This document shows positions 16,299 to 29,258 of a DNA stretch of 37,233 nucleotides, piece after piece. The stretch lies in assembly GCA_005882045.1 (NCBI GenBank), contig VBHO01000146.1, forward strand, positions 1-37,233, in the 5' to 3' direction. The notes beneath the pieces are model-generated. The model saw nothing but the letters and a program-made list of their open reading frames with translations, searched no databases and was not told the origin of the DNA. The position numbers and the translations under genes are program-made. Numbering within the stretch: the stretch's first letter is position 1; each line of letters starts with the position of its first letter. The stretch is from Chloroflexota bacterium (lineage in GTDB: Bacteria > Chloroflexota > Dormibacteria > CF-121).

Positions 16299-17069
16299 TC
16301 AGGGTTTGGCGGCGCGGATGAAGGCGCTGGCGATCTTTCCTGATCCTTCCGGCAAGCCAGCTTCGCCCGGACCGTAGGTGTTGGTGATCTCGATCTCGAC
16401 GGCATCGAAGCCGGCCTCGACCACGGCGGCGCGGTAGGCGTCGATCGGGATGGTGCCGGCCACACAGCCGGCCCAGGCGTCGATCGCCGACTTGACGTGC
16501 GCCGGCAGCGGCTCAAGCTCGACCATGTCCGAAACGGCCAACCGTCCGCCCGGCCGCAGCACCCGGAACGCCTCTTTCAGAACGGCGCTCTTGTCGGCGG
16601 CGAGGTTGATCACGCAGTTGGAGATGACGACGTCGACCGCCGCATCGGCGAGCGGAAGCGCCTCGATGGTCCCCTTGAGGAAGGTCGCGTTTTCCACGGC
16701 CGCGCGTGCCTTGTTCTCGTTGGCGAGCATCAGCATCTCGTCCGTCATGTCCACGCCGTAGGCGTGACCCCCGGGCGCAACCCGTCGCGCCGAGAGCAGC
16801 ACGTCGAGCCCCGCGCCGCTGCCGAGATCCAGCACGACCTCACCGGCATGCAGCTGAGCCAGTGCCGTCGGGTTGCCGCAGCCGAGGCTGGCGCCGAGGG
16901 ACAGACCGAGGTCGGCGACTTCCGCTTTCGAATACTCCTCTTCGCCGATGGGACCGCTCATGGCATCCGATCCGCCGCAGCAGTTCGGGTCGCAGCAGCT
17001 TCCGCCATCACGTAACTTGATCGCGGTCTCCGCGTACTTCGCTCGGACGGAATCCCGAATGTTGTCCAT
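16299..17069 (-). CDS. arsM: Arsenite S-adenosylmethionine methyltransferase
   Basis: A 256-residue SAM-dependent enzyme that methylates As(III). Seen: the Cys-rich N terminus (GGSCCDPNCCGGSD), SAM motif I VLDLGSGAGLDVLLSA, YGVDMTDEML, and the arsenic-binding cysteines in LGCGNPTALA, VISNCVINLAADK and WAGCVAGTIP. Length and order fit ArsM. ATG 17069 has AAGGGG about 9 bases upstream. It is divergent from arsR-arsC, with a consensus-like promoter over the shared operator, so expression is predicted to be arsenite-inducible through ArsR. Confidence 0.95.
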   Translation of the reverse strand: MDNIRDSVRAKYAETAIKLRDGGSCCDPNCCGGSDAMSGPIGEEEYSKAEVADLGLSLGASLGCGNPTALAQLHAGEVVLDLGSGAGLDVLLSARRVAPGGHAYGVDMTDEMLMLANENKARAAVENATFLKGTIEALPLADAAVDVVISNCVINLAADKSAVLKEAFRVLRPGGRLAVSDMVELEPLPAHVKSAIDAWAGCVAGTIPIDAYRAAVVEAGFDAVEIEITNTYGPGEAGLPEGSGKIASAFIRAAKP

Positions 17070-17109
17070 GAAAAACCCCTTCTTGGAGAGATCGACGGCT
17101 ATCGATGGA

Positions 17110-17138
17110 ATGCTAGCAGAGCCATAGACACATGTCAA
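17110..17138 (-). promoter_or_regulatory. arsM promoter
   Basis: TTGACA (17138-17133) and TAGCAT (17115-17110) on the minus strand with exactly 17 bp between them, about 40 bp from the arsM ATG. The -35 hexamer is half of the palindromic operator. Confidence 0.75.
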
Positions 17139-17139
17139 T
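17124..17139. promoter_or_regulatory. Candidate ArsR operator
   Basis: ATAGACA-CA-TGTCAAT is an inverted repeat (6 of 7 arm positions match) centred between arsM and arsR. It covers the -35 boxes of both divergent promoters, the expected place for ArsR repression of both transcripts. Confidence 0.7.
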
Positions 17140-17153
17140 GGAACTGATATGCT
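17125..17153 (+). promoter_or_regulatory. arsR promoter
   Basis: TAGACA (17125-17130) and TATGCT (17148-17153) with a 17-bp spacer. The ATG at 17161 follows by 7 bases, so the message is predicted to be leaderless. Confidence 0.6.
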
Positions 17154-17160
17154 GCGACTG

Positions 17161-17499
17161 ATGAAGAGCTCCCTCCCGGATCGCGTCAAAGGGGTATGCT
17201 CGCCACCCGCGATGCCGATGGCGCTCGCCAAAGTGGATCAATCGGTCGAAGTTCTGAAGGCGCTCGCGGATCCGACCCGTCTACAAATGATCGGAATCCT
17301 CAAGCGCTCGGCGGAGCCGGTCTGCATCTGCGACTTCACAGCGGCTTTCGATCTGAGTCAGCCGACCATTTCGCATCACATGGCGAAGCTGCGGGAGGCC
17401 GGGCTGGTCGACGTCAGCAAGGCAGGTATCTGGGCCTACTACCGGTTGGCCAGCCGCCTGGAGCCGAAGACCCGGGCGTTGCTCGACGTCCTGGTCTGA
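17161..17499 (+). CDS. arsR: ArsR-family arsenite-responsive repressor
   Basis: A 112-residue SmtB/ArsR winged-helix repressor. Metal site: VCICDF with Cys55 and Cys57 at the start of the DNA-binding domain, as in classical ArsR. The recognition helix region is LSQPTISHHMAKLREAGLV and the wing is GIWAYYRL. A further Cys13 in the N-terminal extension might serve as a third ligand. ATG 17161 is chosen because it follows the -10 box by 7 bases; ATG 17149 would lie inside that box. It is followed after 7 bp by arsC and represses both itself and arsM by inference. Confidence 0.93.
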   Translation: MKSSLPDRVKGVCSPPAMPMALAKVDQSVEVLKALADPTRLQMIGILKRSAEPVCICDFTAAFDLSQPTISHHMAKLREAGLVDVSKAGIWAYYRLASRLEPKTRALLDVLV

Positions 17500-17506
17500 A
17501 AGGGCG

Positions 17507-17917
17507 ATGTCGAAAGTCCTCTTCGTCTGCAAGCAGAACGCCGGCCGGTCCCAGATGAGCGACGCGCTGTTTCAGCGCGCGGCCAACGGCCGGTTCGAGT
17601 CGCGCTCGGCGGGCACGCGGCCGGCGGAGCACGTGCACCCCGTGGTCGCCGATGCGATGCGCGAAATCGGTATCGATATTTCCGGCAACCGTCCTCAGAA
17701 ACTCACCGACGATCTGGCCGAGTGGGCCGATGTCGTTGTCACCATGGGGTGCGGCGATGAGTGCCCCTACATCCCGGGCAAGCGATACATCGACTGGGAT
17801 CTTACCGATCCCGCGGATCGATCGCTCGCTGAAGTCCGCGCCATCCGCGACGACATCAACGCCCGCGTGAGAAATCTTGTCGAAGAGCTCGACGCGCGCG
17901 TCGAGGTCCACAGTTAG
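17507..17917 (+). CDS. arsC: Arsenate reductase, low-molecular-weight phosphatase type
   Basis: A 136-residue thioredoxin-coupled-type ArsC with the LMW-PTP fold, reducing arsenate to arsenite. The active-site loop CKQNAGRS contains Cys8 and Arg14 (C-x5-R). Downstream are TMGCGDECPYIPGKRYIDWD with the relay cysteines and the general-acid Asp in DLTDPAD. It lies 7 bp after arsR, in one operon. With ArsM and no arsenite pump in view, the local pathway would be arsenate to arsenite to methylated arsenic; an efflux gene may lie elsewhere. Confidence 0.94.
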   Translation: MSKVLFVCKQNAGRSQMSDALFQRAANGRFESRSAGTRPAEHVHPVVADAMREIGIDISGNRPQKLTDDLAEWADVVVTMGCGDECPYIPGKRYIDWDLTDPADRSLAEVRAIRDDINARVRNLVEELDARVEVHS

Positions 17918-17928
17918 CAGAACAGCGA

Positions 17929-17963
17929 GCCCGCAAGGGCGAGCCGCGCTTTCGCGCGTTTAA
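17929..17963. terminator. Tandem hairpins after arsC
   Basis: GCCC-GCAA-GGGC (17929-17940) is followed by CGCGC-TTTC-GCGCG (17945-17958) and TTTAA. It lies in the convergent 47-bp gap between arsC and the next minus-strand gene. Confidence 0.55.
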
Positions 17964-17964
17964 G

Positions 17965-18435
17965 TTAGGGGAGCCAGATTTCGCTGGCGGACTGGACGTC
18001 GGTGATCCACCAGCGTCCGTCGATGTCGACCAGCGTGTAGTGGTAGTAGCCGAGGAAGCGATGGGTCGTTCGCCGGCCGAGGCCGACGCCTTTTTCCGCA
18101 TCTGGAACCAGCCGGTAGATCCACTCTTCTTTGGTCGTTACGTTGACGTTCTGCGGGCTCGCCTCCAGGCCGTAGGCGGAGAGCTCGACCTTGCCGATTT
18201 GCAGGTAGGCCGTGTAGGAGACGTCGAGGACCTCGCAGGTGATGTCGAGCCGGGCGGCAGGGAAGGACTCGAAGTCGCCCGAGAGGTCGTGCGCGACTTG
18301 CGAGAGCATCGGCTCCAGGTAGACCTCGCGCAACACGTCGGCGTCGCGGTTGTTGTAGGCCTGCTGGTTGAGCTTGATCGATCGCAGGACCGTGTCCTTG
18401 ATGGCCGAGACGTTGAATGCGGTCTCCCGCTGCAC
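17965..18435 (-). CDS. Hypothetical protein with NTF2/IMS-like fold
   Basis: A 156-residue soluble protein with the features of NTF2-like or ARC6-IMS-like domains: an N-terminal helix (LNQQAYNNRDADVLREVYLE), alternating beta strands, and a terminal block HYTLVDIDGRWWITDVQSAS. Such domains bind hydrophobic ligands or mediate protein contacts. The GTG start at 18435 has no strong ribosome site. It is convergent with arsC and divergent from the signalling operon. Fold assignment is by pattern only. Confidence 0.6.
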   Translation of the reverse strand: MQRETAFNVSAIKDTVLRSIKLNQQAYNNRDADVLREVYLEPMLSQVAHDLSGDFESFPAARLDITCEVLDVSYTAYLQIGKVELSAYGLEASPQNVNVTTKEEWIYRLVPDAEKGVGLGRRTTHRFLGYYHYTLVDIDGRWWITDVQSASEIWLP

Positions 18436-18639
18436 GCCTAGAGGGTATCAAAGGCCAGAACGACATCCGAATCCGGACGAACGGGTGACGGTTGCGTAAA
18501 GCCTTGTGAAACCGCCCGCCACCGGGACCCGGGGCGACATCGTAGTGCGAAGCAATGCCCCCCATCCGCGTCAAATCAATGCGCCACTATCCGCCTCCGG
18601 CGTGGAAAAGGCGGCGGTCAGTGTGCCGAAAGAGGCTTC

Positions 18640-20711
<2,072 letters not shown>

Positions 20712-20715
<4 letters not shown>

Positions 20716-23141
20716 GCGAGCAGGGCACGCCCCGTCGGATCCTGATCGCGGATGACGATCCGGAACGCCTACGGAGCAGTGTCGATCGGCTGCAGCACGA
20801 GGGCTTTACCGTGCTTTCCGCGCAGGACGGCCTGGAGGCGCTCGACCGTGCCCGCGAGGAACTGCCGGACGCGATCATCCTCAACCTGCTGTTGCGCCGC
20901 ATCGACGGGCTTCGGGTGTGCGAAATCCTGAAGAGCAACCCGGCGACGACGAACATCCCCGTCTTGCTCACGGCGGGTGTGCACGTGGATGCCGACGAGG
21001 GCCAGCGGGCGCTCGCCGCCGGAGCCGACCGTTTTCTGAGCGACCTCAGCCCACTGTCGACCGGCTCCGGCCGCGAGCTGGGGAGCCAGGACCTGGTGCA
21101 GGCGGTGCGCACCATGCTGGGCGCCGAGCCGGAGCTCGAGGAGCGTCCCATTCTGCTCGCGATCGACGACGATCCCGATAACCGCGCCTTCCTCACCAAG
21201 GCGGTCGCCAAGCAGGGCTTCGAGGTGGTGACGGCGCCGAACGCCACCCAGGCGCGCCGGCAGCTCGACTCACGCCGGCCCGCGCTGATCTTTCTCGACG
21301 TCCAGATGCCGGAGGAAAGTGGGTTGGCGCTCCTGCCGCAGATGCTGCGCGATTACCCCGAATCCGTGGTCGTCATGATGACGGCCTACGGTTCGGAACA
21401 GGTGGCTGCCGAAGCGCTGCGCGGGGGCGCCGACGACTACATCGCCAAACCGATCGACCTGCAGCGGCTGCGCGCGTTGCTGGAACGCAACCTCGAGAAG
21501 CAGCGGCTGCGTGCCGAACGGCAGAGCCTGGTGGCGCGGCTCAAGGATTCGAATCGATACCTGATGCGACAGCACGCGGCGCTGCGCCGCGCCGACGAAG
21601 AAATCCTGCAGATCAACCGGCAGCTCGAGCAGTCGAACCGATACAAGTCCGAATTCCTCGCCAACATGTCCCACGAGCTGCGCACCCCGCTCAACGCCGT
21701 CCTCGGCTTCAGCGAAATCCTGCTCGACGCCACCATGAACCTCACCAGCGGCGAGCGCACCGAATTCCTGCGCAACATTCACAGCAGCGGCCAGCATCTG
21801 CTGGGCCTGATCAACGACATCCTCGACCTGGCCAAGATCGAGGCCGGCAAGATGGAGCTGCACGCCGAAGAGATGCCGGTGGCGGAAGCGCTCCAGGAAG
21901 TCACGTCGATCCTGGAACCGATGGCCCGCCAGCAAGGGCTGCAGCTGATCATGGCCGGGCTGGCCGACGTGAGCGTCATCATGGCGGATCGCAGCAAGTT
22001 CAAGCAGGTCCTCTACAACCTGCTGTCGAACGCCGTCAAGTTCACGCCCCCGCCCGGGCAGATCACGGTCACGGTCAAGGATTCGCCCGAGCACCTCACC
22101 GTCTCGGTGCACGACACCGGCATCGGCATGAAGGAGGAGGATCTGCCCAAGCTCTTCCGCGAGTTCGAGCAGATCGACGGGTCGTACACCCGCCGCTACC
22201 AGGGCACGGGCTTAGGTCTGGCCCTCTGCCGGCGTTTCGTCGAGATGCACGGCGGCCGAATCTGGGCAGAGAGCCATTTTGGCAAGGGCTCGACCTTTAC
22301 TTTCACCATCCCCCGGGACGCACGCCTCGGGCCCGCGGCCGAGCCCTCCGTGGAAGAGGCGCAGACGGTCGAGTCCATGGAGCTGCCCCTGGTACTCGTG
22401 GTCGAGGACGACCCGGCCAGCAGTCAGCGCTTGACCGCCGAGATCCAGGGGGTGGGCTTCCGGGTGGCGCACGCGGTCGACGGCAACGAGGCGGTACGCA
22501 AGGCGATGGAGATCCTGCCCGACCTGATCGTGATCGAGACCGTGCTGCCGGTCAAAGATGGCTGGCAGGTGCTCACCGAGCTGCGGGCCCGCGCGGCCAC
22601 CGCCGATGTTCCGGTGCTGGTCTGCTCGGTGACCAAAAACCAGCGGCTGATGACCGAGTTCGGCGTCGTCGGCTACGTCGCCAAGCCGTGGGCGACCAAA
22701 ACCATGCAGGACGAGCTCCGTCGCGTCGGGCTGGGGATCAAGCGCCGCCGCGACCGGGTGCGGGTGCTGCTCGTCCATCGCGACAGGCGGGCGCTGGCGC
22801 CGCTGGCGGCCGCCCTCGTCGAGGAAGGTTTTGAGGTCTTCCGGGCGCCCGGGTTGCAGGAAGCCCTCGAAAAGGCACGGGCGGCGGCCCCCGACGTGGT
22901 GGTGCTGGCGCCCCCCGAGCCCGAATGGGTCCTGGGCCTGCGCGGGCTGCCCGGGCAACCCGCCCTGGTGGCCCTGGGTGAAGTTTCACCGAGGGTGCCA
23001 GCGACGGCGTGGAGCGCCGTTATACCTACCGGCCTCTCCGAGCCCGATGCCGTATTGCACGCCATCAAGGGCCTGGACATTGTTCAGAGGCGAAGGAGGA
23101 CAGGGCGTGACCGGCGGCAAGGTCTTGATCGTCGAAGATAA
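20712..23141 (+). CDS. Hybrid histidine kinase with four receiver-like domains, three lacking the phospho-Asp
   Basis: An 809-residue soluble protein: REC1 (about 8-135), REC2 (about 145-262), a coiled coil, DHp with H321 (NMSHELRTPLNAVLG), ATPase (NLLSNAVKF, DTGIGM, GTGLGLAL), REC3 (about 559-675) and a degenerate REC4 (about 682-790). It ends in a basic tail (TGRDRRQGLDRRR). The phospho-acceptor position is N58 in REC1, D196 in REC2, E609 in REC3 and A733 in REC4. Only REC2 can be phosphorylated in the usual way; REC3's Glu may mimic the phosphorylated state. The GTG start overlaps kinase 1, and the 3' end overlaps the next gene by 35 bp. Confidence 0.92.
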
Positions 23142-23496
23142 TCCGGTCAATCTCAGGTTGGCCCAGTTCCTCCTGGAAAAAAAGGGCTTTACCGTCCGCA
23201 AGGCGGGCAGCGGCGCCGAGTGCCTGGCGGAGATGGCCCGCGAGCTGCCGGACATCGTCCTGATGGACATCCAGCTTCCCAGCGAGGATGGGCTGGCGGT
23301 CACCCGCAAGATCCGCTCCGACCCGCGACTCAAGGGCGTGATCGTGGTCGCCCTCACGGCGCACGCCATGGCCGGCGACCGGGAACGAATCCTGGCGGCG
23401 GGCTGCGACGGGTACATTCCCAAGCCGGTTGACCCCCAGGGGCTGCCGGGCGAGGTGGCGCGGTATCTCGAGCAAGGACGGTTGAAGACGGCCTGA
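23107..23496 (+). CDS. Single-domain response regulator, DivK/CheY-like
   Basis: A 129-residue stand-alone receiver with acidic pocket E10/D11, phospho-acceptor D54 (IVLMDIQLPSEDGL), conserved Thr in ALTAHAMAGDRERI and Lys in GYIPKPVD. The sequence style matches DivK-type regulators that work by protein contacts rather than DNA binding. The GTG at 23107 is preceded by AAGGAGG, a strong ribosome site lying inside the end of the previous gene. The stop codon overlaps the next ATG (TGATG). It is a likely phosphate acceptor or shuttle for the cluster's kinases. Confidence 0.92.
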   Translation: MTGGKVLIVEDNPVNLRLAQFLLEKKGFTVRKAGSGAECLAEMARELPDIVLMDIQLPSEDGLAVTRKIRSDPRLKGVIVVALTAHAMAGDRERILAAGCDGYIPKPVDPQGLPGEVARYLEQGRLKTA

Positions 23497-23831
23497 TGCC
23501 AGAGCAGCCACCGAAACCGACCCGCTCGTACCCCGAGATCCTCCAGCTGAACCAGGAGCTGGTGCGCAGCCTTCAGGGGTTGAGCGACGAGGACGACGCC
23601 CGCAAGAAGGAGCTCGAGCAGCTCAAGTTCGCCTACGACCAGGCCAAGGCGGAGATCGCCCGGCTGCAGGAAGAGCTTCGCCGCTCGACCGAACGGGAGG
23701 CGGCCCGCCAGGAGGAGCTTCACCAGCTCGAGCAGGAACGCGTGGACCAGTTGGGGGCGATGGATGCCCACCTCAACGCCATGCGTTCGGCCGTCGAGCG
23801 CTACCTGCAGCAGGGTAGGAAGGCGGCCTGA
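23496..23831 (+). CDS. Short coiled-coil protein sharing an N-terminal motif with the next gene
   Basis: A 111-residue, Glu/Gln/Arg-rich protein predicted to be one coiled coil (about residues 30-105). Its N terminus (TRSYPEILQLNQELVRSLQ) resembles that of the following protein (ARSFADILQQNQEFIAHLQ). No family is recognised. Translational coupling (TGATG at both ends) with the regulator before and the long coiled-coil protein after suggests a defined stoichiometry. It may form mixed coiled coils with the 815-residue protein and act as an assembly or adaptor subunit. Confidence 0.85.
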   Translation: MPEQPPKPTRSYPEILQLNQELVRSLQGLSDEDDARKKELEQLKFAYDQAKAEIARLQEELRRSTEREAARQEELHQLEQERVDQLGAMDAHLNAMRSAVERYLQQGRKAA

Positions 23832-26278
23832 TGAGTCCCGAGCCTTCCAAGGCGAGGTCGTTCGCCGACATCCTCCAGCAAAACCAGGAGTTCATCGCGC
23901 ACCTCCAGACTCTGCAGGAAGACATCGGCGCCCAGCTGGAAGAGAAGGAAAGGGAATTGGCGCTGGCGAAACGCCAGCTGGCCGCGAAGCAGCAGGAGAC
24001 CGACGAGCTGCAGAATTCCCAGCTTCAGTGGGCCGTCGACCGCCAGGGCCTTCTCGATCAGCACGAAGCCCTCAAGCAGGGACACCAGGACCTGCAGCAG
24101 AGCCACGATCGCTCCCAGGTCGAGCTCGGGCGGCTCAAGGATGATGTCGCCCGCAGCAAGGCACGCGATGAGGAGCGACGCAGCCAGCTCCGACAGCTGG
24201 AGCAGGAGCGGATGCAGATCACCCAGAAATTCGAGGCTGACCAGAAGAAGATCCGGGCCGACCTCAAGTCCGCACAGGACGACCTCGACAGCCTGCAGTC
24301 GGCGCAGCTGCAATGGGCGATGGATCGAGAGACGCTGCTGAAAGATCGCGACACCGCCGTGGCGAAGCAGGCGCAGCTCGAGCAGGACTGGCAGAAGGCC
24401 CGCGCCGAGCTCACCCAGGACAAGGTCCGGCTGACGGGACTCACGACCCAACAGCAACAGCAGTTGAAGGCCGTCCAGGCCGAGCTAGATCCGCTCAAGG
24501 CGGCCCGCGAGAAGTGGCAGGCCGAGCGGCAGCGGCTGATCGCCGACGTGGCGCGGCTGGAGCAGGGGTCGCAGGAAGCCGAGGCCCAGTTCAGGGCCGA
24601 CCGCCGGCTGCTGCAGGGCCAGCTCGAGGAGGCCCGCAAGAAGGGCGCCGACCTCGACAAGGCCGAGGCTGAATTCCAGCGGCTCAGCGATGAGCGGTCG
24701 GCGCTCCTGAGCAAGCTCAAGGCGCTGGAGAAGGACTGGCAGAGTCGGGAGTCGTCCGTCGCCGAGGAGAAGGCCGCGCTCAAGAAGCAGGTCACCGACG
24801 CCACCGCCAAGCTCGCCGCCGTGCTGCATGACGCCGAGAAGCTCAAGTCGCTGCATGCTGACCTGGCGGGCGAGACCAGCCGCAAAGCCGAGGAGTGGAC
24901 AGCGCGCGAGCAGCGACTCACGTCGGAAAAGAACCAGCTCAAGGTCGACCTGGAGCGGGTGCAGGCGCAACTCTCGGACATGATGTCGCAGACCAACGAG
25001 CTGCACAGTCAACGCGCGGCGGAAGCCAAGGAACTGGACGAGGCCTGGAAACGGGAGAAGGCGTCGCTCAAAGCGCAGCTCGAGGAGGCGCGCAAGGCCG
25101 CCGGCAGTGGACCGCCAACCAGCCAGGTCCTCGCCCGTTACGAAGCCGAGAAGCGAGCCATGCAGGCGCAGCTGGACAGCCTGCGCAACGACCTGGCCGC
25201 CAGCGGTAAACACAAGGACACGGCGCCCGCGTTGCTCCAGGCGAAACGCGATTTCGAGGCCAAGTTCCGTGTCATTTACGACCAGAGCCACGACCTCAAC
25301 TCGCCGCTCAACGCGATCCTGGGCTTCAGCGAGATCCTGCTCGATGAGAAGGCCAACAAGACCACGCCCGAAGAGCGTCGGGAGTTCGTCGCCCACATCA
25401 ACGAGAGCGGCAAGCGGCTCGTCGAACACATTCGCGAGTTGATCGAGTTCGCCAAGCAGGAATCGGGTATCCAGGAGCGCCCGGTGCAGATGATGCCGCC
25501 GGTCGGCACCGGGACCAAGCCGCCCGTCATCCTGGTTGCCGACAACGACCCGGCGGTCAAGGAGCGGATCGAGCCCTTCCTAAGCCACGCTGGCTACGAG
25601 GTGGTAATCGCCGCCAGTGCCCAGGAGGCCCTGCGCAAAGCGGTCCAAATGCAACCGCTCGCGGTTCTGATCGATACTCAGCTGCCGCCCAACGGCGGAA
25701 GCGGCCTCGTCTATGACCTGCGACGCGAGTCGAAAACCAAGGACATCCCGATCGTGTTGACCTCCAAGGTCAACAAGGAATCGCTCGCCTTCGACATTGG
25801 TCAGGCCGACTTCCTGACCAAGCCAATCGACCGTCAGCAGCTGCTGCAAATGATGGTGAAGTTCGACCTGCTGGCCGACGGCAAGCGTGGCAAGAAGACG
25901 CCGTCATCCATCCTGATCGTGGACGATGACCCGCAGAACATCCGCCTGATCAAGGCGATGCTGAAGCCGTTCAACATCGAGGTGATGGTGGCCGACGGCG
26001 GCAAGGCGGGCGTCGAGATGGCCCTGAAGAAGAAGCCGGACCTCATCATCCTCGACCTGATGATGCCGGACGTCGACGGCTTCGAGGTCGTCTCCAAACT
26101 CAAAGAGGACGCGGCCGCGAGCCAGATCCCCATCCTTATCTATACGGCGAAAAACATCACAAGCGAGGACCGCGAGCGCCTCCAGGGGAACATCCAGTCG
26201 ATCATCCAGAAAGGGGATTTTGGCAAAGACCGCTTCCTCGAGATGATCAACAACCTCCATATCAGCCAGGCCGCCTAG
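23831..26278 (+). CDS. Long coiled coil fused to a kinase-less DHp domain and two receiver domains
   Basis: An 815-residue protein. Residues about 1-25 hold the motif shared with the previous gene; about 30-470 form a nearly unbroken Gln/Glu/Lys-rich coiled coil. Next comes a histidine-kinase dimerisation domain with H487 (DQSHDLNSPLNAILGFSEIL), where the usual H-E-L-R-T-P is H-D-L-N-S-P and no ATPase domain follows. Two receivers end the protein: D615 (VLIDTQLPPNGGSG) and D742 (LIILDLMMPDVDGF). It cannot autophosphorylate, so a Spo0B-like phosphotransfer or scaffold role is inferred. The organisation recalls coiled-coil/receiver scaffolds such as AglZ or FrzS, with the order reversed. Confidence 0.9.
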   Translation: MSPEPSKARSFADILQQNQEFIAHLQTLQEDIGAQLEEKERELALAKRQLAAKQQETDELQNSQLQWAVDRQGLLDQHEALKQGHQDLQQSHDRSQVELGRLKDDVARSKARDEERRSQLRQLEQERMQITQKFEADQKKIRADLKSAQDDLDSLQSAQLQWAMDRETLLKDRDTAVAKQAQLEQDWQKARAELTQDKVRLTGLTTQQQQQLKAVQAELDPLKAAREKWQAERQRLIADVARLEQGSQEAEAQFRADRRLLQGQLEEARKKGADLDKAEAEFQRLSDERSALLSKLKALEKDWQSRESSVAEEKAALKKQVTDATAKLAAVLHDAEKLKSLHADLAGETSRKAEEWTAREQRLTSEKNQLKVDLERVQAQLSDMMSQTNELHSQRAAEAKELDEAWKREKASLKAQLEEARKAAGSGPPTSQVLARYEAEKRAMQAQLDSLRNDLAASGKHKDTAPALLQAKRDFEAKFRVIYDQSHDLNSPLNAILGFSEILLDEKANKTTPEERREFVAHINESGKRLVEHIRELIEFAKQESGIQERPVQMMPPVGTGTKPPVILVADNDPAVKERIEPFLSHAGYEVVIAASAQEALRKAVQMQPLAVLIDTQLPPNGGSGLVYDLRRESKTKDIPIVLTSKVNKESLAFDIGQADFLTKPIDRQQLLQMMVKFDLLADGKRGKKTPSSILIVDDDPQNIRLIKAMLKPFNIEVMVADGGKAGVEMALKKKPDLIILDLMMPDVDGFEVVSKLKEDAAASQIPILIYTAKNITSEDRERLQGNIQSIIQKGDFGKDRFLEMINNLHISQAA

Positions 26279-26293
26279 GTCCGGAGGGCCGGC

Positions 26294-28558
<2,265 letters not shown>

Positions 28559-28565
28559 CTGCCGG

Positions 28566-29159
28566 CTAACCGAGGAACCCGGTGATCAACGCGACCGCGA
28601 CCAGCACCATGACGCCGGCGGCCGCGAACTGGAGCGGACGCTCCGGGACCCACGCGCCCAAGCGGTTCCCGAGAACCACCGCGATCGCCGAGACGGCCCA
28701 TAAGGCGAGCGTGGCCGCGGTGAAGACAATCAGCGGTTCGCGATAGCGAGCCTGGAAGGCCGCGGTCGCCAGTTGCGAAAGGTCGCCCCACTCGGCGACG
28801 AAGACCACGGTAAAGGCCGTCAGGAACGGACGGCGATGCCGCCCCTCCTCGCGTTCAACCTCCGCGGCCTCCTCGGCCTCGGCTTTCTTGAGGTTCTGCC
28901 GGATCAGCAGGCCGGCCATCACGAGAAAGAGAAGGCCGGCGCCGATCCGCACCGGCTCACGAGGCAGTAAGGCGAAGATCGAGCCGGCGATGACCGCCAC
29001 GAGGCTCTGGACCAGGAAGGCGGCGGCAGCACCAACGAATACCGGGACGGGGCGATGACGGGTGGCGAGTAACAGGGCGGCCAGCGCCGTCTTATCTGGG
29101 AGCTCGATCAGAAAGATGACGACGAAGACGGTGAGCCCAAGACTCAGCGCGTGAGTCAT
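28566..29159 (-). CDS. UPF0016/TMEM165-GDT1 family cation transporter
   Basis: A 197-residue, six-helix membrane protein with the two signature motifs E-L-P-D-K-T (residues 19-24) and E-W-G-D-L-S-Q (residues 123-129) on two homologous halves, separated by a charged loop (about 88-112). Family members export Mn2+ or exchange Ca2+/H+. The first motif has Pro in place of the usual Gly (E-x-G-D-K-T), a known variant. ATG 29159. No manganese riboswitch is visible in the 99 bp upstream; the OmpR-type regulator gene ends there on the same strand. Confidence 0.9.
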   Translation of the reverse strand: MTHALSLGLTVFVVIFLIELPDKTALAALLLATRHRPVPVFVGAAAAFLVQSLVAVIAGSIFALLPREPVRIGAGLLFLVMAGLLIRQNLKKAEAEEAAEVEREEGRHRRPFLTAFTVVFVAEWGDLSQLATAAFQARYREPLIVFTAATLALWAVSAIAVVLGNRLGAWVPERPLQFAAAGVMVLVAVALITGFLG

Positions 29160-29258
29160 CGGTCGAGTGTAGCGGCGCTAAGCCGCGATGGGATCAGTGC
29201 AGCCAGATCGGGAAGGAGAGAACGAAGATCAGCAGGCCGAGACCCAGGGTGCGCATGC

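Noticed and set aside
18480-18540. Sequence resembling part of a c-di-GMP (GEMM) riboswitch (GCGTAAAGCC)
   Set aside because: The other conserved GEMM segments are absent, so it is taken as chance similarity.
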